A stretch of DNA of 7,273 nt from Thermoleophilaceae bacterium (GTDB lineage Bacteria > Actinomycetota > Thermoleophilia > Solirubrobacterales > Thermoleophilaceae). Below, piece after piece: positions 1 through 6,375 of the stretch (the stretch's first letter is position 1; each line of letters opens with the position of its first letter). A program made the position numbers and the translations under genes. The stretch is from contig JACCUE010000191.1 in NCBI GenBank assembly GCA_013812005.1, forward strand, positions 1 through 7,273. Reading direction: 5' to 3'. A model generated the notes under the pieces. The model worked only from the letters and a program-made list of their open reading frames with translations. It made no database searches and had not been told where the DNA came from.

Positions 1-11
1 CTGGAGGTGGG

Positions 12-41
12 TTGGCGGCAGGCCGCGCCTTCCGATATCCT
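12..41 (+). promoter_or_regulatory. candidate promoter of the acyl-CoA dehydrogenase gene
   Basis: TTGGCG at 12-17 and TATCCT at 36-41 are separated by 18 bases. This resembles the loose actinobacterial housekeeping pattern (TTGNNN and TANNNT). It would start transcription near position 48, leaving a leader of about 55 bases before the GTG start at 104. The match is modest, and such hexamers occur by chance, so this is a weak inference from sequence alone. Confidence 0.3.
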
Positions 42-52
42 GGTGGCTCGTT

Positions 53-70
53 ATTGACTGACGAATCAAT
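53..70. promoter_or_regulatory. inverted repeat, possible operator
   Basis: ATTGA (53-57) and TCAAT (66-70) form a perfect 5-base inverted repeat around an 8-base centre. They sit in an AT-rich island within very GC-rich DNA, just downstream of the candidate transcription start and upstream of the acyl-CoA dehydrogenase ribosome-binding site. The arm length and spacing suit a dimeric repressor of the TetR, GntR or PadR type, but no specific regulator can be assigned. Short arms make chance a real alternative. Confidence 0.3.
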
Positions 71-92
71 CGGGCGCCCCGGGCGCCTCTCG

Positions 93-98
93 AAGGAG
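93..98 (+). promoter_or_regulatory. ribosome-binding site fixing a GTG start
   Basis: AAGGAG lies 5 bases before the GTG at 104. It is the reason for choosing that GTG, as no ATG is available near the N-terminus of the acyl-CoA dehydrogenase. Confidence 0.8.
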
Positions 99-103
99 CG
101 CAC

Positions 104-1279
<1,176 letters not shown>

Positions 1280-1303
1280 TACCTGCCGCACACCCGAAGC
1301 TCT

Positions 1304-1332
1304 GCGAGAGGCCGCCCGGGGCGGCCTCTCGC
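1304..1332 (+). terminator. strong hairpin terminator after the acyl-CoA dehydrogenase
   Basis: A perfect 13-base GC-rich stem (1304-1316 with 1320-1332, 3-base loop) begins 25 bases after the stop at 1279. There is only a short T-containing tail (CGTTCT). Such U-poor hairpins are common terminators in high-GC actinobacteria. It separates the dehydrogenase from the padR gene. Confidence 0.75.
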
Positions 1333-1366
1333 CGTTCTGAGCCGCTCTGGCTGTCAGGATCAGGAC

Positions 1367-1834
1367 ATGGCTCGATCCCCGGCCTCCAAGGGAGACCGCA
1401 GCCGTCAGGCTGCCCGCGAGGCGGTGGTCAAGGCGGGTCCCATCAAGGCACCCAGCGCTCCCGCAGCCGCACGTGGTCGCGGAAGCGACCCCTTCAGCGG
1501 CGAGCTGCGCCGCCGTGAGGTGCTGCCCCTCCTGGTGCTGCACCTGATCGACCAGGACCCGTCCTACGGCAACCAGCTGATGGAGCGGATCGCGGGCATG
1601 ACGGAGGGCGTGCTCTCGGTGAATCCCAACACGATGTACCCGCTCCTGCGCCGTCTGGAGCAGGACGGGCTGATCGAGGGCCAGTGGGAGCACCCGGAGC
1701 GCCGCACGCGCCGCTTCTACTCGCTGACCGGCGAGGGCCGCGCCGAATACAGCCGCCTCGTCGAGGAGGTGCGGCCCTTCCTCGACTCGGTGGCACGTTC
1801 GATCGACGAGATCGTGCGCGAGGTCTACGGCTGA
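1367..1834 (+). CDS. PadR family transcriptional regulator
   Basis: A 155-residue DNA-binding protein of the PadR family (winged helix-turn-helix, usually a ligand-responsive repressor). Residues 1-45 are a basic, Ala/Pro-rich tail with no recognisable fold, longer than in typical PadR proteins. The PadR domain runs from about 47 to 127: REVLPLLVLHLI, then SYGNQLMERI, the recognition-helix region NPNTMYPLLRRLEQDGLI (86-103) and the wing with RRTRRFYSLTGEGR (112-125). A C-terminal helix (about 127-155) would be the dimerisation arm. ATG at 1367 has AGGA at 1356-1359, 7 bases away; an internal start that removes the basic tail cannot be excluded. Its stop overlaps the next gene (TGATG), implying translational coupling. 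It may control itself and neighbouring beta-oxidation genes, an inference from position only. Confidence 0.9.
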   Translation: MARSPASKGDRSRQAAREAVVKAGPIKAPSAPAAARGRGSDPFSGELRRREVLPLLVLHLIDQDPSYGNQLMERIAGMTEGVLSVNPNTMYPLLRRLEQDGLIEGQWEHPERRTRRFYSLTGEGRAEYSRLVEEVRPFLDSVARSIDEIVREVYG

Positions 1835-2325
1835 TGCCCCGATCCGCCAGGGTCACCGGGCAGGTGCCCGTGGACCCCGAGGCGGCCGTCGCGCTGTGGA
1901 GCGACCTGCGGCGCTGGCCGAGCTTCGTGGAGGGCTTCGCCCGGCTGGTGTCGTCCACGCCCGGATGGCCCGCGGAGGGCGCCAAGGTGGTGTGGGAGAC
2001 CGGGCCGGGAGGACGGGGCAAGGTGAGCGAGAAGGTGACCGAGAACGCCGCGCACGCTTTCGCGACGAGGATCGTGGAGAAGCGCCTCTTCGGCGTCCAG
2101 GCATTCAGCGCGGAGCCGGTCCCGGGCGGCTCGCGGGTCGAGATCGCCTTGGAGTACGAGCTCACGTCGGAGAGCCCGTTGAGAGGCGTCACCGACGTGC
2201 TCTTCATCCGCCGGGCGCTGCGCGACTCCCTGGCCCGCACCCTACGCCGCTACGCCGTCGAGGCCGAGGATGACGCCGGCCTTCGCGAAAGGGGGGTTGC
2301 AAAGGGGGGCGGTGCCCCCCTTTGA
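1834..2325 (+). CDS. SRPBCC (START/polyketide-cyclase-like) family protein
   Basis: A 163-residue protein with the sequence pattern of the SRPBCC superfamily, a helix-grip fold with a deep hydrophobic pocket used for lipids, polyketides or other ligands. Visible elements are the first strand RVTGQVPVDPEAAVALW (6-22), the helix and loop SDLRRWPSFVEGF (23-35), the central strands around KVVWETG and KVSEKVTE, VEIALEYEL (102-110), and a long C-terminal helix (about 119-142: LFIRRALRDSLARTLRRY). The ATG shares its A with the padR stop (TGATG), which fixes the start and suggests coupled translation. The last residues (about 144-163, Gly-rich) are encoded by a G-run hairpin and look like a non-conserved tail. 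No catalytic residues can be assigned; ligand binding or a partner role with PadR is inference. Confidence 0.85.
   Translation: MPRSARVTGQVPVDPEAAVALWSDLRRWPSFVEGFARLVSSTPGWPAEGAKVVWETGPGGRGKVSEKVTENAAHAFATRIVEKRLFGVQAFSAEPVPGGSRVEIALEYELTSESPLRGVTDVLFIRRALRDSLARTLRRYAVEAEDDAGLRERGVAKGGGAPL
2300..2324 (+). terminator. G/C-run hairpin overlapping the SRPBCC stop codon
   Basis: An 11-base perfect stem (2300-2310 with 2314-2324, loop GGT) pairs CAAAGGGGGGC with its complement, and a TTT ends the right arm. Because the stem is flanked by A and T triplets on each side it could act in both directions. It lies in the last codons and stop of the SRPBCC gene, separating padR-SRPBCC from the beta-oxidation genes downstream. 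Confidence 0.6.
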
Positions 2326-2340
2326 TGCCGTCGCCTCCGG

Positions 2341-2346
2341 TAGCCT
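2341..2346 (+). promoter_or_regulatory. possible -10 element before the dehydrogenase/hydratase operon
   Basis: TAGCCT fits the degenerate actinobacterial -10 pattern TANNNT and lies 40 bases before the ATG at 2386, downstream of the hairpin. No good -35 element is seen at the usual spacing (TTTGAT at 2321-2326 is only 14 bases away). A new promoter here would make sense if the hairpin terminates transcription. Confidence 0.2.
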
Positions 2347-2376
2347 CCCGCGCCGCCGCACCTTTTCCCCAGACTT

Positions 2377-2381
2377 GGAGG
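2377..2381 (+). promoter_or_regulatory. ribosome-binding site of the 3-hydroxyacyl-CoA dehydrogenase
   Basis: GGAGG lies 4 bases before the ATG at 2386. It supports this ATG as the start, directly before the first strand of the NAD-binding fold. Confidence 0.75.
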
Positions 2382-2385
2382 ACGG

Positions 2386-3258
2386 ATGTACGTATTCAAG
2401 GCCGCCGTCGTCGGCGCCGGCACGATGGGCGGTGAGATCGCTCAGGTGATCGCCGCCTCGGGCGTAGACGTGGTGCTCAAGGACATCGATCAGAGGTTCG
2501 TGGACACTGGGCTCGAGAAGGCCCGGGATGTGACGCAGGCCCAGCTGGGCGGACTGGTCGCCAAGGAGAAGATCTCCTCCGAGAACGCCGACCGCCAGCT
2601 CGAGGAGCTGACCGGGCGGATCACGGGCGCCACCGACTACGACGGCTTCGGCGACGTCGACTTCGTGGTGGAGGCCGTGCCCGAGCGAATGCAGATCAAG
2701 CAGGCGGTCTTCGCGGAGATCGACTCGGTGACCCCCGGGCACGCGATCCTCTCCTCCAACACCTCGTCGCTCTCCATCACCGAGATGGCCGAGGTCACCA
2801 CCCGGCCGGAGAAGGTGGTGGGCTTTCACTTCTTCTACCCCGCCTCGATGATGCGGCTGATCGAGGTGATCGAGGGCGACGAGACGTCGGAGGAGACCCT
2901 TCAGGCCACGACCAACTTCGCCCAGCAGATCAGGAAGACCGCCATCCGATGCGGTGAGGGGCCGGGCTTCGTGGTCAATCGGATCCTGAACTCCGCCGTA
3001 TCCGAGGTCTGGAAGGTGACCCACGAGGAGGGTCTCGATGTGAAGGAGGTCGACAAGGAGATCCAGGAGAGCAGGGCCGCCCCGATGGGCCCCTTCTTCC
3101 TCTGTGACCTCCTCGGCCTCGACACCGTGCTCCACGTGGCCGAGCACCTCAACGACAGCTACGGCGACCGGTTCTTCGTGTCGCCCGCCATGAAGGAGCT
3201 GGTCGCGGCCGGCAACCTCGGGCAGAAGACCGGGAAGGGTTTCTATGAGCACTCCTGA
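2386..3258 (+). CDS. 3-hydroxyacyl-CoA dehydrogenase, NAD-binding and first C-terminal domain
   Basis: A 290-residue protein of the 3-hydroxyacyl-CoA dehydrogenase family, which oxidises (S)-3-hydroxyacyl-CoA to 3-ketoacyl-CoA with NAD, step three of beta-oxidation. The Rossmann domain (about 4-185) has VVGAGTMGGEIAQ (8-20, GxGxxG). VVEAVPE (94-100) and SSNTSSLSI (123-131) follow. By alignment with the human mitochondrial enzyme the catalytic residues are Ser127, His148, Glu160 (12 residues after the His, as expected) and Asn198. The usual HFFNP is HFFYP here, so the residue matching human Asn161 is Tyr151. The first 3HCDH C-terminal domain (about 190-288) ends with GQKTGKGFYEHS. The family needs two such domains; the second starts the next gene, which overlaps this one by 14 bases. 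Activity probably depends on that partner. A 3-hydroxybutyryl-CoA dehydrogenase is an alternative reading. Confidence 0.93.
   Translation: MYVFKAAVVGAGTMGGEIAQVIAASGVDVVLKDIDQRFVDTGLEKARDVTQAQLGGLVAKEKISSENADRQLEELTGRITGATDYDGFGDVDFVVEAVPERMQIKQAVFAEIDSVTPGHAILSSNTSSLSITEMAEVTTRPEKVVGFHFFYPASMMRLIEVIEGDETSEETLQATTNFAQQIRKTAIRCGEGPGFVVNRILNSAVSEVWKVTHEEGLDVKEVDKEIQESRAAPMGPFFLCDLLGLDTVLHVAEHLNDSYGDRFFVSPAMKELVAAGNLGQKTGKGFYEHS
3235..3239 (+). promoter_or_regulatory. internal ribosome-binding site for the overlapping hydratase gene
   Basis: AAGGG (within GGGAAGGG, 3232-3239) lies 5 bases before the ATG at 3245. The same bases encode the conserved GKGF end of the first 3HCDH domain, so the site is carried by a protein motif. 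It supports re-initiation at 3245 as the way the second protein is made. Confidence 0.5.
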
Positions 3259-4351
3259 GAACAACCCCGGGGTGCAATCTGACCTCGTCGAGCGCTTCTC
3301 GCTCAAGGCCATCGTCGAGTCCTGCCTCGTGCTCGAGGAGGGGGAGGCCTCTGCCAAGGACATCGAGATCGGGATGATGATGGGCGCCGGGATCCTGCCC
3401 GGACCCTTCTCCCGCGCCGACGAGCAGGGGCTCGACAGCGTGCTGGAGGCGCTCGAGCGGGCCGAGACCGAGTGGGGCGAGGCCTTCGAGGCGCCGCTCG
3501 TGCTGCGGCGCCTGGTGGCTCAGGGCCGGCTGGGCAAGAAGACCGGCCAGGGCTTCTTTGCCTATCCCCGGCCCGACGAGGGCCAGTCGCGCGAGACGGT
3601 TGCGCTCGAGACCCGCGGCGACGTGGGGATCATCTGGCTCGACCGGCCGCCGGCCAATCCGCTCTCCCCGCAGGTGATCTCCGAGCTCACCGAGGTATGG
3701 CGCGAGGTGGACGGCAAGCTCCGCGCGGTGGTGTTCGCCAGCTCGAACATCTTCACGTTCTCTGCGGGTGCGGACATCAAGGCCTTCACCAAGATGGACC
3801 CCGAGACCGAGGGTCGCGAGCTGGTCGATGCGGGCCACGGCGTCATGCGCTCGATGGAGGGGTCCTCCACGGTGACCATCGCGGCGGTGAACTCGCTGGC
3901 CTTCGGCGGCGGCTGCGAGCTGGCGATGGCGTGCGACTTCCGCCTGGCGGCGGAGTCGGCCAGCTTCGGTCAGCCCGAGATCAACCTGGGGATCATCCCC
4001 GGCTTCGGCGGCACACAGAGGCTGCCGCGGCTGGTGGGCGAGGCCAAGGCGCTCGAGATGAACCTCATCGGTGACCCGATCGGGGCCTACGAGGCGCTGC
4101 GGGCGGGTCTCGTGAATCAGGTGGTGCCCGACCACGAGCTGTTCGACACGGCTATGTCGTGGGCGCGCAAGCTCGCCGAGAAGGCGCCGCTGGCAGTCGA
4201 GCAGATCAAGCAGGTCTCCGCCTCGGGTGACCTCGACGAGGGCATCGAGGCCGAGAAGCAGAGCTTCGCCACCGTGTTCGGCTCCGAGGACGCGAGGGAG
4301 GGGATCGGGGCTTTTCTCGGTAAGCGGCAGGCCAAGTTCCAAGGTCGCTAG
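3245..4351 (+). CDS. 3HCDH C-terminal domain fused to enoyl-CoA hydratase
   Basis: A 368-residue two-domain protein. Residues about 13-107 match a second 3-hydroxyacyl-CoA dehydrogenase C-terminal domain without an NAD-binding part: ERFSLKAIVESCLVLEEG, GPFSRADEQGLD, and the end motif GKKTGQGFFAYP, parallel to the end of the preceding protein. Residues about 115-368 are an enoyl-CoA hydratase/isomerase that hydrates trans-2-enoyl-CoA to (S)-3-hydroxyacyl-CoA. They show the oxyanion-hole strand FSAGADIKAF (172-181), GGGCELAMACDFRLA (221-235) with Glu225, and FGQPEINLGIIPGFGGTQRLP (shortened: GQPEINLG) with Glu245; both catalytic acids are present. The ATG at 3245 overlaps the dehydrogenase by 14 bases in a different frame, and both products together (658 residues) match the size and domain order I recall for archaeal-type fused dehydrogenase/hydratase. 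They likely form one trifunctional-like complex. Confidence 0.92.
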   Translation: MSTPENNPGVQSDLVERFSLKAIVESCLVLEEGEASAKDIEIGMMMGAGILPGPFSRADEQGLDSVLEALERAETEWGEAFEAPLVLRRLVAQGRLGKKTGQGFFAYPRPDEGQSRETVALETRGDVGIIWLDRPPANPLSPQVISELTEVWREVDGKLRAVVFASSNIFTFSAGADIKAFTKMDPETEGRELVDAGHGVMRSMEGSSTVTIAAVNSLAFGGGCELAMACDFRLAAESASFGQPEINLGIIPGFGGTQRLPRLVGEAKALEMNLIGDPIGAYEALRAGLVNQVVPDHELFDTAMSWARKLAEKAPLAVEQIKQVSASGDLDEGIEAEKQSFATVFGSEDAREGIGAFLGKRQAKFQGR

Positions 4352-4355
4352 TCGG

Positions 4356-5141
4356 TTGCCGCCAGAGCCGGGAACCGGGGCGGCACAGCTGGCGGAGATG
4401 CTCTGCGCCAGCGAATCCGCGGTTGTCCTCACCGGGGCGGGGATATCGGTGCCGTCGGGGATCCCGGACTTCCGCTCGCCGGGCACCGGGCTGTGGGCGA
4501 CTGTGAATCCGATGGAGGTCGCTCATATCGATGCCTGGCGTGCCGATCCGGACCGGTTCTGGAGCTTCTATGGCGATCGGTTTGCGTCGCTGATCGACAA
4601 GCGGCCCAACCGCGCGCACGAGGTGGTGGCAGACCTCGAGCGGCGAGGGATGGTGCGCGGCGTGATCACCCAGAACATCGACCGGCTACACCGGATGGCG
4701 GGCAGCCGTCGGGTGGTCGAGATGCACGGTTCGATCGAATGGAGTCGTTGCATGGCGTGTGGCGACCGGGTCGAGCTCGAGCGGGTCGTCGAGCTGCTGG
4801 AGGCGGGGGTCGGGGCGCCCGAGTGCGTGGCGTGCATCACCCCGCTCAAGCCCGACGTGGTGCTGTTCGGCGAGATGCTGCCGGACCGGGCGATGGCGGA
4901 GGCCCAGCAGCTGGCGGGGGAGGCCGACCTGATGATCTGCATCGGCTCGTCGCTGATCGTGCACCCCGTAGCCGGGCTTCCCGGCATCACCAGGGCGGCC
5001 GGCGGACGCGTGGTGGTGATGACCGAGGGGGAGACCCCCTACGACGCCGGGGCCGAGCTCAGGCTGACCGGTGACGTGGTCGAGGAGCTGGACGCCGTGC
5101 TGGCGGCGCTGCCTGCCGCTCCGGCACAGGCTCAGTCGTAG
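4356..5141 (+). CDS. NAD-dependent protein deacylase, Sir2 family
   Basis: A sirtuin of about 261 residues that removes acyl groups from lysine using NAD, releasing nicotinamide and O-acyl-ADP-ribose. Key parts are VVLTGAGISVPSGIPDFRS (23-41), TQNIDRLHRMAG (105-116), catalytic His124 in EMHGS, the zinc cysteines of CMAC (132, 135) and CVAC (157, 160), KPDVVLFGE, and GSSLIVHP. Tyr72 and Arg75 (FYGDR) occupy the Tyr-x-x-Arg position that in CobB and SIRT5 binds succinyl-type acyl groups. The start is uncertain: the frame is open further upstream inside the hydratase gene, but TTG at 4356, 4 bases after the preceding stop, gives a normal length and keeps the first helix. AAGG at 4341-4344 is an imperfect, distant ribosome site. 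ATG at 4398 would cut the N-terminal helix. Close spacing suggests one operon with the beta-oxidation genes and possible control of acyl-CoA enzymes by deacylation. Confidence 0.9.
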   Translation: MPPEPGTGAAQLAEMLCASESAVVLTGAGISVPSGIPDFRSPGTGLWATVNPMEVAHIDAWRADPDRFWSFYGDRFASLIDKRPNRAHEVVADLERRGMVRGVITQNIDRLHRMAGSRRVVEMHGSIEWSRCMACGDRVELERVVELLEAGVGAPECVACITPLKPDVVLFGEMLPDRAMAEAQQLAGEADLMICIGSSLIVHPVAGLPGITRAAGGRVVVMTEGETPYDAGAELRLTGDVVEELDAVLAALPAAPAQAQS

Positions 5142-5335
5142 GAGCCCGCCAGATGGGCGTAGCGCGGGTCTGAGCCGCCCACCTCGCGGCCGTTGATCCA
5201 GGCCCGGCCGCCGCCCCGGGGAGAGGTGAGGCGACGGCGGGCCTGAACAGTCCGAAACATCCGCCGATCGCGATCCGTGTTGCGGGGAAGGCGTGTCACC
5301 GACTGCTTCACGTGGGGGAGTTTGCTCTCTGGCAC
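5132..5335 (-). CDS. small hypothetical protein, 67 residues
   Basis: An unrecognised basic protein of 67 residues starting with GTG at 5335. AGGAG (CTCCT on the + strand, 5342-5346) stands 6 bases before the GTG, an excellent ribosome-binding site that decides the start. The N-terminal half (1-40) is rich in Arg and Lys. The second half reads RAWINGREVGG then SDPRYAHLAGSYD at the C-terminus, with almost only G or C at third codon positions, which suggests selection on the protein. No transmembrane segment, signal peptide or metal motif is visible. The stop lies within the sirtuin gene end, a 10-base convergent overlap. The conserved-looking tail could be the remaining end of a larger enzyme, but the good ribosome site argues for an intact small gene. 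Function unknown. Confidence 0.6.
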   Translation of the reverse strand: MPESKLPHVKQSVTRLPRNTDRDRRMFRTVQARRRLTSPRGGGRAWINGREVGGSDPRYAHLAGSYD

Positions 5336-5341
5336 TGTTCG

Positions 5342-5346
5342 CTCCT
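5342..5346 (-). promoter_or_regulatory. ribosome-binding site of the 67-residue protein
   Basis: Read on the - strand this is AGGAG, 6 bases before the GTG at 5335. It is one of the best-spaced ribosome-binding sites in the window and the main reason for calling the small gene real. Confidence 0.65.
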
Positions 5347-5474
5347 ATCTCCAAATGGCCCAAATTCCGCCTGCCGCGTTCGACGTTATGTCGGAGTCGA
5401 GAGCCTAGACCGCTCTTTTCAGCCGACCGTGAAGATGCGGTTATTCATGAGATCATCGACGGGCATCCTCTGCA

Positions 5475-5490
5475 ACCCGCCGGGGCGGGT
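5475..5490 (-). terminator. hairpin just after the 287-residue gene
   Basis: ACCCGC (5475-5480) and GCGGGT (5485-5490) pair around a 4-base loop. On the - strand the hairpin begins at the stop codon (TGA at 5492-5490) and is followed by TTGC. A short U-poor terminator is plausible. The rest of 5347-5474 holds no gene I can support; it would be leader and promoter for the 67-residue gene. Confidence 0.45.
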
Positions 5491-6353
5491 CACGAGGAGC
5501 TGGAGAGCCGGCGCGACCTGAGCACTGCCTCCATGCGCCCGATCGCCTCGGCGAGAGCGCCGGCGAGCTCCTCACTCAGGTCACCCCGAAGCGCGACGTT
5601 GGCGGCATCGCCCACAGCCGCCCTATCGTCCTCGAGTGCCGCCCGCCGGTCGGGTGGGATCTCCCCCTCCAGCTCGGCCAGCACGCCCTCGAGTCCCACG
5701 CGCGCCTGCAGAGCGGCTTGGCGCGGCCGCTCGGCGTCAAGGTCCGCCCGTGCTCGCAGCACGAGCTCCTCGCAGGCCAGCACGTGCTCCCGCGCTCCGA
5801 GCAGCGCGGCAAAGCGCTCTTCGGGCGCCTCCATCGAGCGGCTGGTACGCCGGGCCTCGGCGGGCAGCTCCCAGGCCTCGACGTAGCGGCCGTCGGCCAC
5901 GGCCTCGCCGTCGCCGAAGCCGATACGCAGCACCAGTGCCTGCCTAAAGGAGACGTCCCGTGCGTATGGGTCGGCGTGGGCCACGCGGTGGGCGTGCAGC
6001 GCGCGGCCCAGGACGCCGGCGGCGTCGGCCAGCTCGGCATGCGCGCGGTCCTCATCGCTCCGCAGCCCGTCCAGCCAGCCTCTCGCCGCGCCCTCGGCCT
6101 CGAAGGGCCGAGGACGCACGAGAGTGGCCCGCGTGGTGGGCACCGGTGCCGGCGCGCCCTCTTGGACAGTGCGCCCGCGGCTCTTGCGCAAGCGCCGGCG
6201 CTCCGCGGCGCCGAGCGTGGTCAGGACGAGCACCCGGTCGGGATCCTCGCCCGGGGCGGAGCGGATCAGGAAGCGCCCGTCTCCCGGGCCGAGCAGGAAC
6301 CCGAACTCGAACTGCACGAAGCCGAACAGCGCGGGACGCGCCGGAGAACTCAC
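5490..6353 (-). CDS. hypothetical protein, 287 residues
   Basis: An unrecognised cytoplasmic-looking protein. The N-terminal part (about 9-55) is a compact, conserved-looking module: FGFVQFEFGFLLGPGDGRFL, then VLVLTTLGAAERRRLR. It is followed by a flexible Pro/Arg-rich linker (about 56-85). An Ala/Glu/Arg-rich helical region follows (about 86-285), interrupted by a strand-like patch SFRQALVLRIGFGDGEA and GRYVEAWELP (135-163), with coiled-coil-like stretches after 175 and a Ser run at the end. No signal peptide or membrane segment is seen. GTG at 6353 is the only ATG, GTG or TTG start between the upstream peptidase stop and the conserved module; it lacks a good ribosome site. A longer version starting at 6563 would overlap the peptidase by over 100 bases and is unlikely. 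The opposite strand is also open over much of this stretch, but the - strand reading looks like protein. Function unknown. Confidence 0.7.
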   Translation of the reverse strand: MSSPARPALFGFVQFEFGFLLGPGDGRFLIRSAPGEDPDRVLVLTTLGAAERRRLRKSRGRTVQEGAPAPVPTTRATLVRPRPFEAEGAARGWLDGLRSDEDRAHAELADAAGVLGRALHAHRVAHADPYARDVSFRQALVLRIGFGDGEAVADGRYVEAWELPAEARRTSRSMEAPEERFAALLGAREHVLACEELVLRARADLDAERPRQAALQARVGLEGVLAELEGEIPPDRRAALEDDRAAVGDAANVALRGDLSEELAGALAEAIGRMEAVLRSRRLSSSS

Positions 6354-6375
6354 GGCGCGGGGCTCACGAGGAGTC

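Noticed and set aside
71..87. CGGGCGCC repeated in tandem before the acyl-CoA dehydrogenase
   Set aside because: Very short, and such GC repeats are common in this composition; it could only be a weak hairpin.
1494..2240. Open frame of 248 codons on the - strand opposite padR and SRPBCC
   Set aside because: Arg/Ser/Pro-rich antisense shadow crossing two real genes, without recognisable motifs.
2242..3363. Open frame of 373 codons on the - strand opposite the 3-hydroxyacyl-CoA dehydrogenase
   Set aside because: It is antisense to a clear dehydrogenase, low in complexity (many His, Asp, Leu), and crosses gene boundaries.
3149..4486. Long open frame (445 codons) on the - strand opposite the hydratase and sirtuin
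   Set aside because: It lies antisense to well-recognised enzymes and its translation is His/Leu/Gly/Arg-rich without any motif; such frames are expected opposite high-GC genes.
5380..5400. TCGAC ... GTCGA inverted repeat upstream of the 67-residue gene
   Set aside because: Only 5-base arms with an 11-base gap in ordinary intergenic sequence; no support for an operator beyond position.
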